Assembly (NCBI RefSeq): GCF_016919245.1
Contig: NZ_JAFEJA010000003.1
Span: 310,001 to 374,000, forward strand
DNA: 64,000 nucleotides
Reading direction: 5' to 3'
Source of the DNA: Streptomyces zhihengii
Lineage (GTDB): Bacteria; Actinomycetota; Actinomycetes; Streptomycetales; Streptomycetaceae
Within the stretch, counting starts at the first letter, position 1. Every line of letters starts with the position of its first letter. Shown piece by piece: positions 17,601-25,740 of the stretch. Made by a program: the position numbers and the translations under genes. The notes below the pieces were generated by a model. That model did not search any database. It was not told the origin of the DNA and was given only the letters and a program-made list of their open reading frames with translations.

Positions 17601-20109
17601 CGTGCCTGTGGGGGCTATCGTCGGCAACATCCGCTATGGGCAGCGTGGTGCGAGTGGGGAACTGGTCCAGGTGCTGGCAGAGCTGACTGACGTCCAGGTG
17701 GCCGTTGACCCGTTCCGGAAGCGGATTGGACAGCCCGCTGTTGAACTGCCGGTTGAGGGTGTGGGGGCTGTTCCCCATCAGATGCGGTCGCAGTGGTCCG
17801 ATGAGGTGGTGATGGAGGCGCTCGACCTCTTCTACGCCGAGCCTGGCAGGGCCGGAAGTTCTCCAGGGTCCAGGGTCACGGTCGTCGTCCGGGGATTGCA
17901 GGTGCCCCTGGGCAGCATTGTCGCTGACATTGAGCGCGGCCATCGGAGACGTGTGTCGGAGGAGTTGCAGCGAAAGGTGGCAGCGCGGGGGCTCCCGGGG
18001 TTCTTGGGCGGGCCAGCCGCTAGTGGTGCTGGTCCCGGCTCGTCTCACCTGTTTGCGCCCCCGGTGCCTGGTCCGCTGCGTACGGAGGGTGCGCGGCTTG
18101 ACGGATCGGGACGGCTGCCGGCTGGGACGCCGGTGTATGGGGCGCAGCGCTTGGGGCTGTTTCGCCGGGATGGGGAAGCTGTCACCGATGAGTTGGTGGC
18201 GCGAGCGGTGCGGGCTTGGCGTGCCACGGATCCCATGAGGCTGCTGCCCCGGCCGCCGGTGATGGAGGTGCAGTACGTCGATGGGGTGCGTGTGCCTGTG
18301 GGTGATGTTGTCTACGAAATCACCTGCGGGCGCAGAGAGGCGAGCCAAGAGTTGACGAGGGTCTTGGCGGAGCTGACAGATGTATATGGCGACTCGGGCC
18401 CCTCTCAGAAAAAGGCTGAGCGGTGGCCGGATGAGGTGGTGATGGAGGCGCTTGACCTCTTCTACGCCGATACCGCGCATGTGGGCAGGCCGCCTGGGTC
18501 CGCAGTCATCGTCGACGTTGGCGGACGTCAGGTGCCGTTGGGGCGGCTTGTCTACGACATCAACGGGGGGCGACGGCGGCGGGTGTCAGACGACCTGCAG
18601 AGGAAGGTGGATGCGCAGGGACGGCGGTCGATGACGGCTGATCGGCCGGCGAGTGCGATGGCGGGGGCTGGGAGAGTTTCGGCTGCTGGTCCGTCTCGTC
18701 TGGGCGGGGGGCAGGTGTCTGGGCTGTCGTCGTCGATGATGGGGCTGGGTTCGGTTGGGTCGGGGTCCGGCAGAGGGCGACGTCTGTCTGTTGATGGTGA
18801 GGGGCAGTTCTTTCCTCCCATGGGATCTCAGCCTGGGACGGTGGGGCGGCCAGGGTCATTGCCGGGGGCCGGGCTTGGCGGGGTGCAGCCATTGTCGGCA
18901 GGGAGTGGCGTGGCGCCCCTGAGCCTGACTGTCAACGGGCAGGTGTGGTCGGATCGATGGGTGATGGCGGCTCTGGAGGCGTGGCGTGCCGAGAATCCCG
19001 GGGTGAGGGAGTGGGTGCCGCCAGTGGACTTCGTACAGCCTGTCGGCAGGCGGCTGGTGCCGCTCGGGCAGATGTTCGCGAGTATCTGTAGCGGCGAGCA
19101 GGCGGCGTCGCCAGATGTGGCGCGGGTGATTTGGCAGTTGGCGGGGCTGACGCCCATGGCACGGGAGGAAGCGAACGTCTGGAGCATGTTGGTCGGAGGG
19201 CCATCTGACCCGGCTGGTCGGCCAGGGAGTGCGATGGCGGGGGCTGGGAGAGTTTCGGCTGCTGGTCCGTCTCGTCTGGGCGGGGGGCAGGTGTCTGGGC
19301 TGTCGTCGTCGACGATGGGGCTGGATTCGGTTGGGTCGGGGTCCGGCAGGGCGCGACGCTTGTCGCTCGGCGGTGGAGGGCCTTTCTTCCCCGCTGTGAG
19401 TTCGCGGGGTGAGGCGGTGGGGCGGCCGGGGTCTTCGGTGGGCATCGGGTTTGGTGGAGCGCTGCAGTCGTCGACGAGTGCAGTGAGGCCTCCTGGGGCG
19501 CAAGGGTCTGGACTGTCCGTAGGCGGAGAGGTGTGGTCGGATCGGTGGGTGGTGGCGGCGCTGGAGGCGTGGCATGTCGCTAATCCCGGGGTGAGGCAGT
19601 GGGTGCCGCCGGTGAGCTTCGTGCAGCCGGTCAGCGGGCAGCTGGTGCCGCTCGGCCAGATCTTCGCCGACATTCGTAACGGGAAGAGGAAGGCTTCGCC
19701 TGAGTTGATGAGGGAGGCCTGGCGGTTGGCTGGACTGATCGCGATCGGGCCGACTGAGTCGGAAGCGGACGAGTGGAGTACAGCTGTCCTGGGCGTTGTA
19801 GAACCTGCGGGCCGACCCGCGAGTGCGATGGCGGGGGCCGGGAGGCTTTCGGCTGCTGGACCGTCCCGTCTGTCCACGGGGCCGGTGTCCGGCCTGTCGT
19901 GGTCGGTGATGGGGCCAGAGCCGAGTGGCTCGGGGTCTAGCAGGACTCGGCGTATGTCAGTGGGCGGTGATACCGCACCGTATTTCCGCACCCAAGGCGC
20001 CCAAGGCGCGCCGCTGGGAGGCTCCGGGTCGTCCCTGCGAACATCCAGCGGCGCGCCGCGCGATGACCAGAGCGACCCTTGGGCCTGGGCACGCGGGTCG
20101 GGGCGGTGA
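14680..20109 (+). CDS. Giant WXG-like/polymorphic-type protein with six repeated modules
   Basis: An 1809-residue protein. Residues 1-110 form a helical WXG100-like head. Residues 113-160 include hydrophobic helices (LIELAVLAAMAFFSGGL, VFLLTVLDALL). Residues 200-330 are Gly/Ala-rich (VVGGLAGAFHGVLSG), as in large Streptomyces secreted or polymorphic-toxin-type proteins. Residues 350-750 are low complexity. The C-terminal 880 residues hold six copies of a 65-75 residue unit (starting near 933, 1037, 1165, 1247, 1420, 1617): W-[SP]-D-E-V-V-x-EAL, then VPLGxxvxdIxxG, then SxELxRxLAxL. This resembles helicase-associated domains. No nuclease or other toxin domain is recognisable at the C-terminus (ends WAWARGSGR). 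Many T/G third positions in the first 800 bases differ from neighbouring genes. Confidence 0.85.
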   Translation: MAIEPSEDLQRLIFVLTGERFLEADEDRGYASHDPYVRLARRARDLSGTIEGSVGGIGRALPGEAGAAYVRAMRLLVNDGGRNALGEFAGQLDRIADGRVRTSMNVTESKWQLVAELVRLLIELAVLAAMAFFSGGLSAGQQAVAMLRSRVFLLTVLDALLSRTRLMPSLSEAFEEAFQTFAVRLALMVAGPEGRRPKGFDLGDIARSAVVGGLAGAFHGVLSGTVGKALTGRLGRPLVKDVSGDVAVKVAPRGVFTAGNGVRAVGAGAGAFVVEGAAEAGAEFVTNGLFDGRWKVEASTFYGAGISGVTEGVLTAGVVAGAFALKDSISRIKVVLRSPVGAGGYPDQARAIVARPNLLSAHTGTAVDIAVRHDLGGEATSVNSASEFTMYGTTERVQLGDLSSEVQVGALGLSGTVPQLEAAEHGVPPLRATAPAGAFTAALVPQSLTESASIAATPDAGKAAMRTDVAELVSVPGGSAPETQLPQSVVERRLPHGVQVTSTEATSVPGGLSPASSPDRASEGRTPVRSLPAVGLEHLPPVPSGQPGRLPDTSPAQSAPAVGAWAASAPDGLHRRAMAADGGAEPVSVHRQKLLSTDVPGALECRLGMEDAGSPSPEDQVSARHADHSPSLGTAGADPTATITESAAASQPVRTATAWAHASTQLDVGVDGISAALDQEDENDTVHSVLRQAQVPGISVRGADVAGQGPATSAIEIRDDLPETSFADGGEGLTGIESSSAAATRLAADWFATRQPSREMVERARRLAAVVRRSVADTSTLPGETVQLAAMADLAGVLLGVRDADRIARDMPGVLPGLLVRLVDDVEQVLGTTLPASGGRSVPLSVAARHYLEGLALPDAERERVLAEAERLARADHDLYDAPVLRGTLRHELRDSVTALVAAEYQRHGKQAARLVSHLLAQAHGTQRTGLLGGGKHFSDDVVAQAVRAWRATDPQRLQPRPPRGAVQQVQGEDVPVGAIVGNIRYGQRGASGELVQVLAELTDVQVAVDPFRKRIGQPAVELPVEGVGAVPHQMRSQWSDEVVMEALDLFYAEPGRAGSSPGSRVTVVVRGLQVPLGSIVADIERGHRRRVSEELQRKVAARGLPGFLGGPAASGAGPGSSHLFAPPVPGPLRTEGARLDGSGRLPAGTPVYGAQRLGLFRRDGEAVTDELVARAVRAWRATDPMRLLPRPPVMEVQYVDGVRVPVGDVVYEITCGRREASQELTRVLAELTDVYGDSGPSQKKAERWPDEVVMEALDLFYADTAHVGRPPGSAVIVDVGGRQVPLGRLVYDINGGRRRRVSDDLQRKVDAQGRRSMTADRPASAMAGAGRVSAAGPSRLGGGQVSGLSSSMMGLGSVGSGSGRGRRLSVDGEGQFFPPMGSQPGTVGRPGSLPGAGLGGVQPLSAGSGVAPLSLTVNGQVWSDRWVMAALEAWRAENPGVREWVPPVDFVQPVGRRLVPLGQMFASICSGEQAASPDVARVIWQLAGLTPMAREEANVWSMLVGGPSDPAGRPGSAMAGAGRVSAAGPSRLGGGQVSGLSSSTMGLDSVGSGSGRARRLSLGGGGPFFPAVSSRGEAVGRPGSSVGIGFGGALQSSTSAVRPPGAQGSGLSVGGEVWSDRWVVAALEAWHVANPGVRQWVPPVSFVQPVSGQLVPLGQIFADIRNGKRKASPELMREAWRLAGLIAIGPTESEADEWSTAVLGVVEPAGRPASAMAGAGRLSAAGPSRLSTGPVSGLSWSVMGPEPSGSGSSRTRRMSVGGDTAPYFRTQGAQGAPLGGSGSSLRTSSGAPRDDQSDPWAWARGSGR
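18651..18776 (+). repeat. Near-identical linker repeat, copy 1
   Basis: About 125 bases here recur almost unchanged at 19227-19352, 576 bases (192 codons) downstream in the same frame. They encode the Ser/Gly-rich linker AMAGAGRVSAAGPSRLGGGQ and the following SGLSSS. A diverged third copy starts near 19821. The modules flanking the linkers differ more than the linkers do. Confidence 0.85.
19227..19352 (+). repeat. Near-identical linker repeat, copy 2
   Basis: Second copy of the linker described at 18651-18776, inside the giant gene. The DNA-level identity implies recent duplication or gene conversion. Confidence 0.85.
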
Positions 20110-20400
20110 GAAGGGCACTCCACGCATCCGACGGTGATGGCGGTTGTCAGAAGCTCTGGCACACGCCGCCGTACTTGCCTGTCGATACCGGTGGTATGCG
20201 GGGAACTGCCGGCATGAGGCTGCGCGTCGACCAGGCATCGGGTGGAGGAGAGGATGCTTGGGAGGGATCCTCTTGTCTCTCGGCCGCCTACACCTGCTTC
20301 ATGGCCCAGTGAAGAGGAACGTAGAGGGTGACGAACTGCGCTACTCCCTGGACGGATGAGTGCCGCGACACCTTCCAGGACCTGCGTGTGGTGAACTTCG

Positions 20401-20583
20401 GTGCGCACGCGAACTGTCCACGGTCGAGGCGGCGGCCGAACGCACCCTGGTCATCGCCCACCGCCTCCGACCATCCTGACCGCTGACCGTCGTCCTCTCC
20501 GGCGGGCACGTCGCGGAGACCGGCACGCACGAGGAGCTCGTCCTCGTCGGGGGCCTACGTCGAACTGCTCGCCTCACAACTCG
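20401..20583 (+). pseudogene. C-terminal remnant of an ABC exporter ATPase
   Basis: Fragments in different frames read as the end of a lipid/peptide-type ABC exporter: STVEAAAERTLVIAHRL, then LTVVLSGGHVAETGTHEEL, then GAYVELLASQ. These are the D-loop/H-loop region and the 'G.V.E.GTHEELL' tail. The frame breaks near 20475 and 20550, and nothing of the rest of the gene is visible. Confidence 0.5.
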
Positions 20584-20668
20584 ACGGATTCTCTGGATCG
20601 GACACCCGACTTCGCCTATTTGCGCCCTTTTCGTTACCTCGTGAGCGGTCGTTCATCGAGCCTCGTAT

Positions 20669-20683
20669 TGAAAATGAGTGTCA
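20669..20683 (+). promoter_or_regulatory. Candidate Zur box before the metallophore operon
   Basis: TGAAAATGAGTGTCA matches the actinobacterial zinc-repressor consensus TGAAAATGATTTTCA at 13 of 15 positions. It lies 20 bases before the first start codon of the 20704-29770 operon, in a locally AT-rich patch. It does not match the IdeR/DmdR iron box. Zinc repression is an inference from this single site. Confidence 0.5.
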
Positions 20684-20703
20684 TAATCGTATAGAAGTGC
20701 GGT

Positions 20704-22125
20704 GTGCTCATCTCTCGACAGCGGCTGGAGCGACCGAAGGCTGAAGTCCGGCCCTTCGCTCTTACCGCACTCCGGCATCCCGCAGTCTCCACGCTCCTGA
20801 CAGACCACCGCGCCCTGCTCGCCGACCTCCTGGACGGCCTGGGATCACCGCTGCACATCGTGCTGCCAGAGATCTTCGAGGAAAACGTCGGAGAACTCCG
20901 CCGGGCGTTCGCCGAGGCCGGGGGCACCGTCGACATCCTGTTCGCCAAGAAGGCCAACAAGGCCGACTGCTTCGTCACTTCAGCTGCCGGCCTCGGCGTC
21001 GGTGTCGACGTCGCCAGTGCCCCCGAACTGGTCAAGGCGCTGGCCGGGGGAGTGCCCGGCCGGCGGATCGGGATATCCGGCCCTGAGAAGGACGACGCGC
21101 TGCACGCTCTCGCCGTCCAGCACGGCTGTCTGGTCGCCGTCGACTCGCTGAGTGAACTGAGGCGGCTCGCACGGAGCGCGCGAGACGCCCGGCGGCAGGC
21201 CGTGGTGCTGCTGCGGTCCCGGACGACCGGACAGCCGGGCAGCCGCTTCGGCCTGTCCGCCGACGAGCGCCGTGCCGCCGTGGGTCTGTGCGGGGAACTC
21301 GCCGACCATCTCGTTCTCCGGGGATTCGCCTTCCATCTCAACGGCTACTCCCCGGCGGAGCGCGCGACGGCCGCGAGCGAGATGATCGAACACTGCCTCG
21401 ACGCCCGGAGGCGCGGATCGCTCGCCGCCGAACTCGTCAACATCGGCGGCGGGTTGCCGGTCCGCTATGTCGAGCCGCGGCTCTGGGACGAGTTCCTCGC
21501 ACAGAATGAGCCTGACCACTACCACGCGGCCAAGGTTTTCGAGGGCTTCTACCCGTACGGGGGACAGCCCGCCGACCAGGCGGTGCGCGCGTTCATGGCG
21601 CACCCAGTCGGCGGCGGCGAGAGTCTGTCGGCGAAGGCGAACCGATGCGGCATCCGGTTCGTCGTCGAGCCCGGCCGAGCCCTGCTGGACCAGGCCGGGT
21701 TCACCATGTATCGCGTCCAACAGGTCGACGACCGGCGGGGGTCCGACGGGTACGCGATCGTCACCGTCGCCGGAAGCAGCTTCAGCCTCTCCGAGCAGTG
21801 GTTCAACAGCGACTACCTCCCCGACCCGCTGCTCATGTCTGCCGAGGCCGGCGCCGACGAGCCCTTCCCGGCGTGCGTCGCAGGCTCGACCTGCCTGGAG
21901 AGTGACATGGTCACCTGGCGCAAGATCGGCTTCCCACGACCCGTGCACCGCGGTGACCACCTCGTCTACCTCAACACCGCCGGCTACCAGATGGACTCCA
22001 ACGAGTCCCCGTTCCACGACGCCCGCCTGCCGTCGAAGGTCGTCCTCCGGCTCGGCGACGGCCTCGGCGGCCAACTCGGCGGCGACGGCACTCTGCCGCG
22101 CTGGCGACTGGACGGCATCCACTGA
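20704..22125 (+). CDS. PLP-dependent group IV decarboxylase (LysA/SbnH-like)
   Basis: A 473-residue alanine-racemase-fold decarboxylase. The PLP lysine is in ILFAKKANKADC; GGGLPVRY binds the phosphate; EPGRALLDQAG and CLESD are the usual C-terminal motifs, the last supplying the catalytic Cys and Asp. Family members decarboxylate diaminopimelate, ornithine/arginine or, as SbnH in staphyloferrin B synthesis, citryl-diaminopropionate. With SbnA- and SbnB-like genes in the operon, the substrate is probably L-2,3-diaminopropionate or a conjugate of it. Decarboxylating free diaminopropionate would give ethylenediamine. The start is GTG 20704, with no strong Shine-Dalgarno sequence; transcription may begin just inside or after the Zur-like box. 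Confidence 0.85.
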   Translation: MLISRQRLERPKAEVRPFALTALRHPAVSTLLTDHRALLADLLDGLGSPLHIVLPEIFEENVGELRRAFAEAGGTVDILFAKKANKADCFVTSAAGLGVGVDVASAPELVKALAGGVPGRRIGISGPEKDDALHALAVQHGCLVAVDSLSELRRLARSARDARRQAVVLLRSRTTGQPGSRFGLSADERRAAVGLCGELADHLVLRGFAFHLNGYSPAERATAASEMIEHCLDARRRGSLAAELVNIGGGLPVRYVEPRLWDEFLAQNEPDHYHAAKVFEGFYPYGGQPADQAVRAFMAHPVGGGESLSAKANRCGIRFVVEPGRALLDQAGFTMYRVQQVDDRRGSDGYAIVTVAGSSFSLSEQWFNSDYLPDPLLMSAEAGADEPFPACVAGSTCLESDMVTWRKIGFPRPVHRGDHLVYLNTAGYQMDSNESPFHDARLPSKVVLRLGDGLGGQLGGDGTLPRWRLDGIH

Positions 22126-22172
22126 GACCTAGAAACCGTCCGATACGACCACCCATGAAGGAGAAGACGCCT

Positions 22173-23153
22173 ATGTCCCCGAGCTACGCCCCGCCCGGGC
22201 AGCTGTGGCTCTTGCCGCAAGCGCAGCAGGAAGGTCTCGACCTCGACCACCGGCAGGTGATCGACGTCGTCGAGAAGGCATACCGCGCGCTGCGAGAAGG
22301 CGGCTCGAACAACCCGGTCAAGACGATCATCGACGACCCCAGTCATCGCTCGCTGAGCTACTCGATGGTGGCCAGGGATGCCGGCAGCGGCACCGTCTGC
22401 TTCAAGGCCGTCTACGAGTTCGACCCGCGCCGTACCCAGGACAGATACCAGTTCCACTCGTTCGTCTTCCTGGTCGACGACACCACCGGAGCCCCCATCG
22501 CGCTGATGGACGTGGTGAAGCTCGGCCCCTTGCGGTCCTCCGCCACCACCGCGCTGTTCGCCCGCGAGGCATGCCCCGACGCGCGGACCGTCCTCGTCGT
22601 CGGCACCGGCGTCCAGGGGCAGGCGGCCTTGCCGATGCTCGTCGCGGCGATGCCGGATCTGGAGCGGCTGCAGGTGTTCGGCACGTACCCCGAGGGGCTG
22701 CGTGCCGTCCAGGACAGCGTCGACGGCCGCGAGGTCGAGATCGTCACGGACCTGAGAAAGGCCGCGGGCAAGGCGGACATCGTCATCGGCGCCGCGGGCC
22801 TCTCCGCCACGGAGGAGGTCCGGCGCGACTGGATGAAGGCCGGCTCGGTCGCCATACTCCTCGGGTACGGCGTGGACGCCGACGTGTGCCACGGCGCGGA
22901 CTACCGGATCGCCACCGACGCCGCCCAGATGCACGCCACCTGCGACGACCTGCGAGGCACGGACGGCAGCCTGCCGTCCGTGGACGCCCAGCTGCCGGAC
23001 ATCCTGCTCGGCATGGCGCCCGCGCGACGGCGTCCGGAGGACGTGGTGTTCGCCTACAACAGCGGCATGGCGGTCACCGACGCCGCACTCGGCCGGTACA
23101 TAGCCGACCTCGCGCTGGCGAGCGGCCGTGGGGAAAAGGTCAACTTCTGGTGA
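22173..23153 (+). CDS. SbnB-like N-(2-amino-2-carboxyethyl)-L-glutamate dehydrogenase
   Basis: A 326-residue member of the ornithine cyclodeaminase/mu-crystallin family with an NAD-binding Rossmann motif (VLVVGTGVQGQAAL) and the active-site region LMDVVKLGPLRSSATTALFA. In staphyloferrin B biosynthesis SbnB oxidises the SbnA product to release L-2,3-diaminopropionate and 2-oxoglutarate. An SbnA homologue at 25737 supports the same role. ATG 22173 is preferred because AAGGAGA lies at a normal distance before it; an ATG at 22155 contains that sequence. The stop overlaps the next start (GTGA). Confidence 0.85.
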   Translation: MSPSYAPPGQLWLLPQAQQEGLDLDHRQVIDVVEKAYRALREGGSNNPVKTIIDDPSHRSLSYSMVARDAGSGTVCFKAVYEFDPRRTQDRYQFHSFVFLVDDTTGAPIALMDVVKLGPLRSSATTALFAREACPDARTVLVVGTGVQGQAALPMLVAAMPDLERLQVFGTYPEGLRAVQDSVDGREVEIVTDLRKAAGKADIVIGAAGLSATEEVRRDWMKAGSVAILLGYGVDADVCHGADYRIATDAAQMHATCDDLRGTDGSLPSVDAQLPDILLGMAPARRRPEDVVFAYNSGMAVTDAALGRYIADLALASGRGEKVNFW

Positions 23154-24601
23154 GTACCGAATCGACCGACACCACCCGTGCGACGGACACGACCCGCTCC
23201 GAGAAGGCGGGCGCCGGATGGTGGATCGGGCACTCGCGCGCGCTGCTCAAGCTCTCGCTCCCGCTGATCCTGACCAACTTCGCCTACGTCGCGCTGACCA
23301 CCGTGGACATCGTGATGCTGGGCAGGCTCGGCGCGCTGGAGATCGCCGCCTCCGGCCTGGCCATCGCGCTCTTCAACCAGCTGCGCACGACCGGAACCGG
23401 CCTGGTCACCGGGGTCAGCAACCTGGTGGCCGAGGCGCGTGTGCGGGACGACAAGGCACGGATCGGCGCGCTGCTGTTCGCGGGGTTCTTCTGGGCGACC
23501 GTCTGCGGTGTGGTGTTCTGCGCGGTGCTGCTGCTGATCGGACCTCTGCTCGTCCTGCTGGGTCAGGACCCGAAGGTGGTCGACAAGGCCGGTGAGTTCC
23601 TGATGGTCCTGGCACCGGGCATGCTGCCCTGCCTTTGGTTCCAGAACCTGCGCCACTTCACCACCGGCCTCAAGCGCCCCGGGCCGCTCCTCGCCATCAC
23701 GCTGGCATCGGTCGCAGTCACCATCGGCCTCAACTACGTACTCATTTACGGCAAGTTCGGGCTGCCCGCGTTCGGATTTGTGGGCGTGGCCATGGCCACC
23801 GTCACCGTGTTCCTGCTGTCCTTCCTGGCGTTCTTTGCGGTGATCCTGCGCGACAGCGTCCTCCGCCCGTACCTCATCTCGCTCCACGCGTGGCGCTGGA
23901 ACGGGGACGCGGTCAGGTCAGTCTGGCGCCTTGGCCTGCCGATCTCGGGGACGTACGCCTCGGAGGCCGGGTTCTTCAGCGTGCTCACGCTGGTCATCGG
24001 TTCCCTGGGCGTCGAGGCCCTGGCCGCGCAGACGGTGCTCAACCAGATCGTCTACATCGTCTTCATGGTCTCCGCCGGCCTCTCTCACGCGGCGTCGATC
24101 CACATCAGCGAGGCCGACGGCGGCAACGACTACAGGACGGCCCGCAGGATGGGCATCCTCGCCACGGCCTGGGGCGTGATCGCAACCTTGGTGGTCGCCG
24201 CCGTGTACCTGGTGGTCCCGAACCAGATCGTGTCGCTGTTCATCTCCGCCGAGCACGCCGACAACGCGGACATCATCGCCCTGACCGTGACCGGACTGCT
24301 CATCGCCGCCCTGATGCAGGTCTTCGACGCCATCCAGAACATCGGCAACGGCATCCTGCGCGGCATCGGAGACACCGCAGGCCCCTTCCGGATCTCCCTC
24401 GTCGGCTACTGGTTGATCGGCCTCCCCGCGGGCTACCTGCTCGGGATCACGGCCGACTGGGGTGTCGAGGGCGTCTGGACCGGCCAGACGATCGGCCTCG
24501 CGACTACCGCTGCCATCCTGCTGGGCGCGTTCCTGCGCCGCGTCGACCGGCTCCACCGCGAGACGTCCGGCGCGCCCCTCCCCGAACCGGAGTCGTCATG
24601 A
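23150..24601 (+). CDS. MATE-family efflux transporter
   Basis: A 483-residue integral membrane protein with about twelve predicted helices in two homologous halves (LSLPLILTNFAYVALTTVDI opens the first; WRLGLPISGTYASEAGFF opens the second). MATE (NorM/DinF) proteins export small organic molecules using Na+ or H+. It starts with GTG 23150, overlapping the dehydrogenase stop by four bases, and its own stop overlaps the aminotransferase start. The likely job is secretion of the operon's product, mirroring the ABC importer at its 3' end. Confidence 0.88.
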   Translation: MSTESTDTTRATDTTRSEKAGAGWWIGHSRALLKLSLPLILTNFAYVALTTVDIVMLGRLGALEIAASGLAIALFNQLRTTGTGLVTGVSNLVAEARVRDDKARIGALLFAGFFWATVCGVVFCAVLLLIGPLLVLLGQDPKVVDKAGEFLMVLAPGMLPCLWFQNLRHFTTGLKRPGPLLAITLASVAVTIGLNYVLIYGKFGLPAFGFVGVAMATVTVFLLSFLAFFAVILRDSVLRPYLISLHAWRWNGDAVRSVWRLGLPISGTYASEAGFFSVLTLVIGSLGVEALAAQTVLNQIVYIVFMVSAGLSHAASIHISEADGGNDYRTARRMGILATAWGVIATLVVAAVYLVVPNQIVSLFISAEHADNADIIALTVTGLLIAALMQVFDAIQNIGNGILRGIGDTAGPFRISLVGYWLIGLPAGYLLGITADWGVEGVWTGQTIGLATTAAILLGAFLRRVDRLHRETSGAPLPEPESS

Positions 24602-25740
24602 ACCCCACCCTCGCACCGGTCACCTCCGCCTCCCTGATACGCGGAGAGGTGGCAGGCCTGCCCGGATACGATCCCGGCGCCGACCCGGACGATGTGGCCG
24701 CCCTCAGCGGCGCCGCCCACGTCATCAAGCTCTCCAACAACGAGAACCCGTACGGCGCTTCACCCGCGGTCACCGAAGCCGTCCGCGCGGGACTGGCCGG
24801 CGGTGTCTCCCGCTACCCGGATCCCACCGGCAAGCGACTGGCCGAGACCATCGGGGCGAGCCTGGGCGTGCCCGCCGAGCGCGTGGTGCTCGGCAACGGG
24901 TCGGAGAACATCCTGGAGCTGCTGTGCCAGGCGGTAGTCGACCCGGGTGACCTGGTGGTCACCCAGGCGCCCGGGTTCAGCCTGCACGAGACCTTCCCCC
25001 GCGTCATGGGTGCCCGGGTCCACAAGGTTCCGGTCGCGGCCGAGTTCGGGTTCGACGCGGACGCTTGGCGCGACGCCCTGGCCGTGGGTCCCAAGCTCGT
25101 CTTCCTCGCCAACCCGTGCAATCCCACCGGCGCGATGCTCACCGTCGGCGAGCTGGAGCGGGTCGTGGCCGCCACACCCGAGTCGGCCCTGCTGGTGCTC
25201 GACGAGGCATATGGCGAGTTCGCCCGCGCCGACCCGGAGTACCCCGACGGTCTTGAGGCGCTCCGCGCGCTGGACCGGCCGTGGATCGTCCTGCGTACCT
25301 TCTCCAAGGCGTACGGCCTCGCGGGCTTCCGTGTCGGCTACGGCATCGCCTCCGACACGGCCCTGATCCAGGCACTGGACCGGGTTCGTACCCCGTACAA
25401 CGTCAACCGGCCGGCCCAGGACGCTGCCGTCGCGGCGCTGGGCGACCAGGCACACCTGGCCGAAACGGTTCGCCGGACAGCGCTGGAGATCGCCAGGGTC
25501 ACGGACCGCCTGCGCGGCGCGGGACTGCGCGTGGTCCCGTCCTCTACCAACTTCCTTTTCATCGACACCGGTCGAAGCTCTGACCGGGTCGCCCGGGAGC
25601 TGCACCGCGCCGGAATCATCGTCAAGGCATGGCGCGAGCCGGGATACGAGACCTACATCCGAGCCTCCCTGTCCACGCCTGAGGACAACGACGTCTTCGT
25701 GGGGTGCCTGACGGAGATCTGCACGAAGGACATGACGTGA
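24598..25740 (+). CDS. HisC-like class I/II PLP aminotransferase
   Basis: A 380-residue fold-type I enzyme of the histidinol-phosphate aminotransferase group. KLSNNENPYGASPAV, NPCNPTGAML, DEAYGEF and the PLP lysine in TFSKAYGLAGFRVGYG are all present. Such homologues in biosynthetic clusters also include transaminases and Thr-phosphate decarboxylase-like enzymes. No histidine genes are nearby, so it probably transaminates an intermediate of the diaminopropionate-derived product. ATG 24598 overlaps the exporter stop, and the 3' end overlaps the next gene (GTGA), indicating tight coupling. Confidence 0.85.
   Translation: MNPTLAPVTSASLIRGEVAGLPGYDPGADPDDVAALSGAAHVIKLSNNENPYGASPAVTEAVRAGLAGGVSRYPDPTGKRLAETIGASLGVPAERVVLGNGSENILELLCQAVVDPGDLVVTQAPGFSLHETFPRVMGARVHKVPVAAEFGFDADAWRDALAVGPKLVFLANPCNPTGAMLTVGELERVVAATPESALLVLDEAYGEFARADPEYPDGLEALRALDRPWIVLRTFSKAYGLAGFRVGYGIASDTALIQALDRVRTPYNVNRPAQDAAVAALGDQAHLAETVRRTALEIARVTDRLRGAGLRVVPSSTNFLFIDTGRSSDRVARELHRAGIIVKAWREPGYETYIRASLSTPEDNDVFVGCLTEICTKDMT

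Noticed and set aside
14437..20408. Long minus-strand open frames opposite the giant gene
   Set aside because: They are antisense shadows produced by the strong third-position G/T bias of the plus-strand gene; their translations are Pro/Arg-rich and domain-free.
20650..20704. IdeR/DmdR iron box upstream of the metallophore operon
   Set aside because: The sequence lacks the TTAGGTTAGGCT-type 19-bp palindrome; the match to the zinc-repressor consensus is far better.
22205..24601. One very long frame covering the SbnB-like and MATE genes as a single fusion
   Set aside because: The upstream part is the out-of-frame shadow of the SbnB-like gene; the real MATE start is GTG 23150 overlapping the preceding stop.
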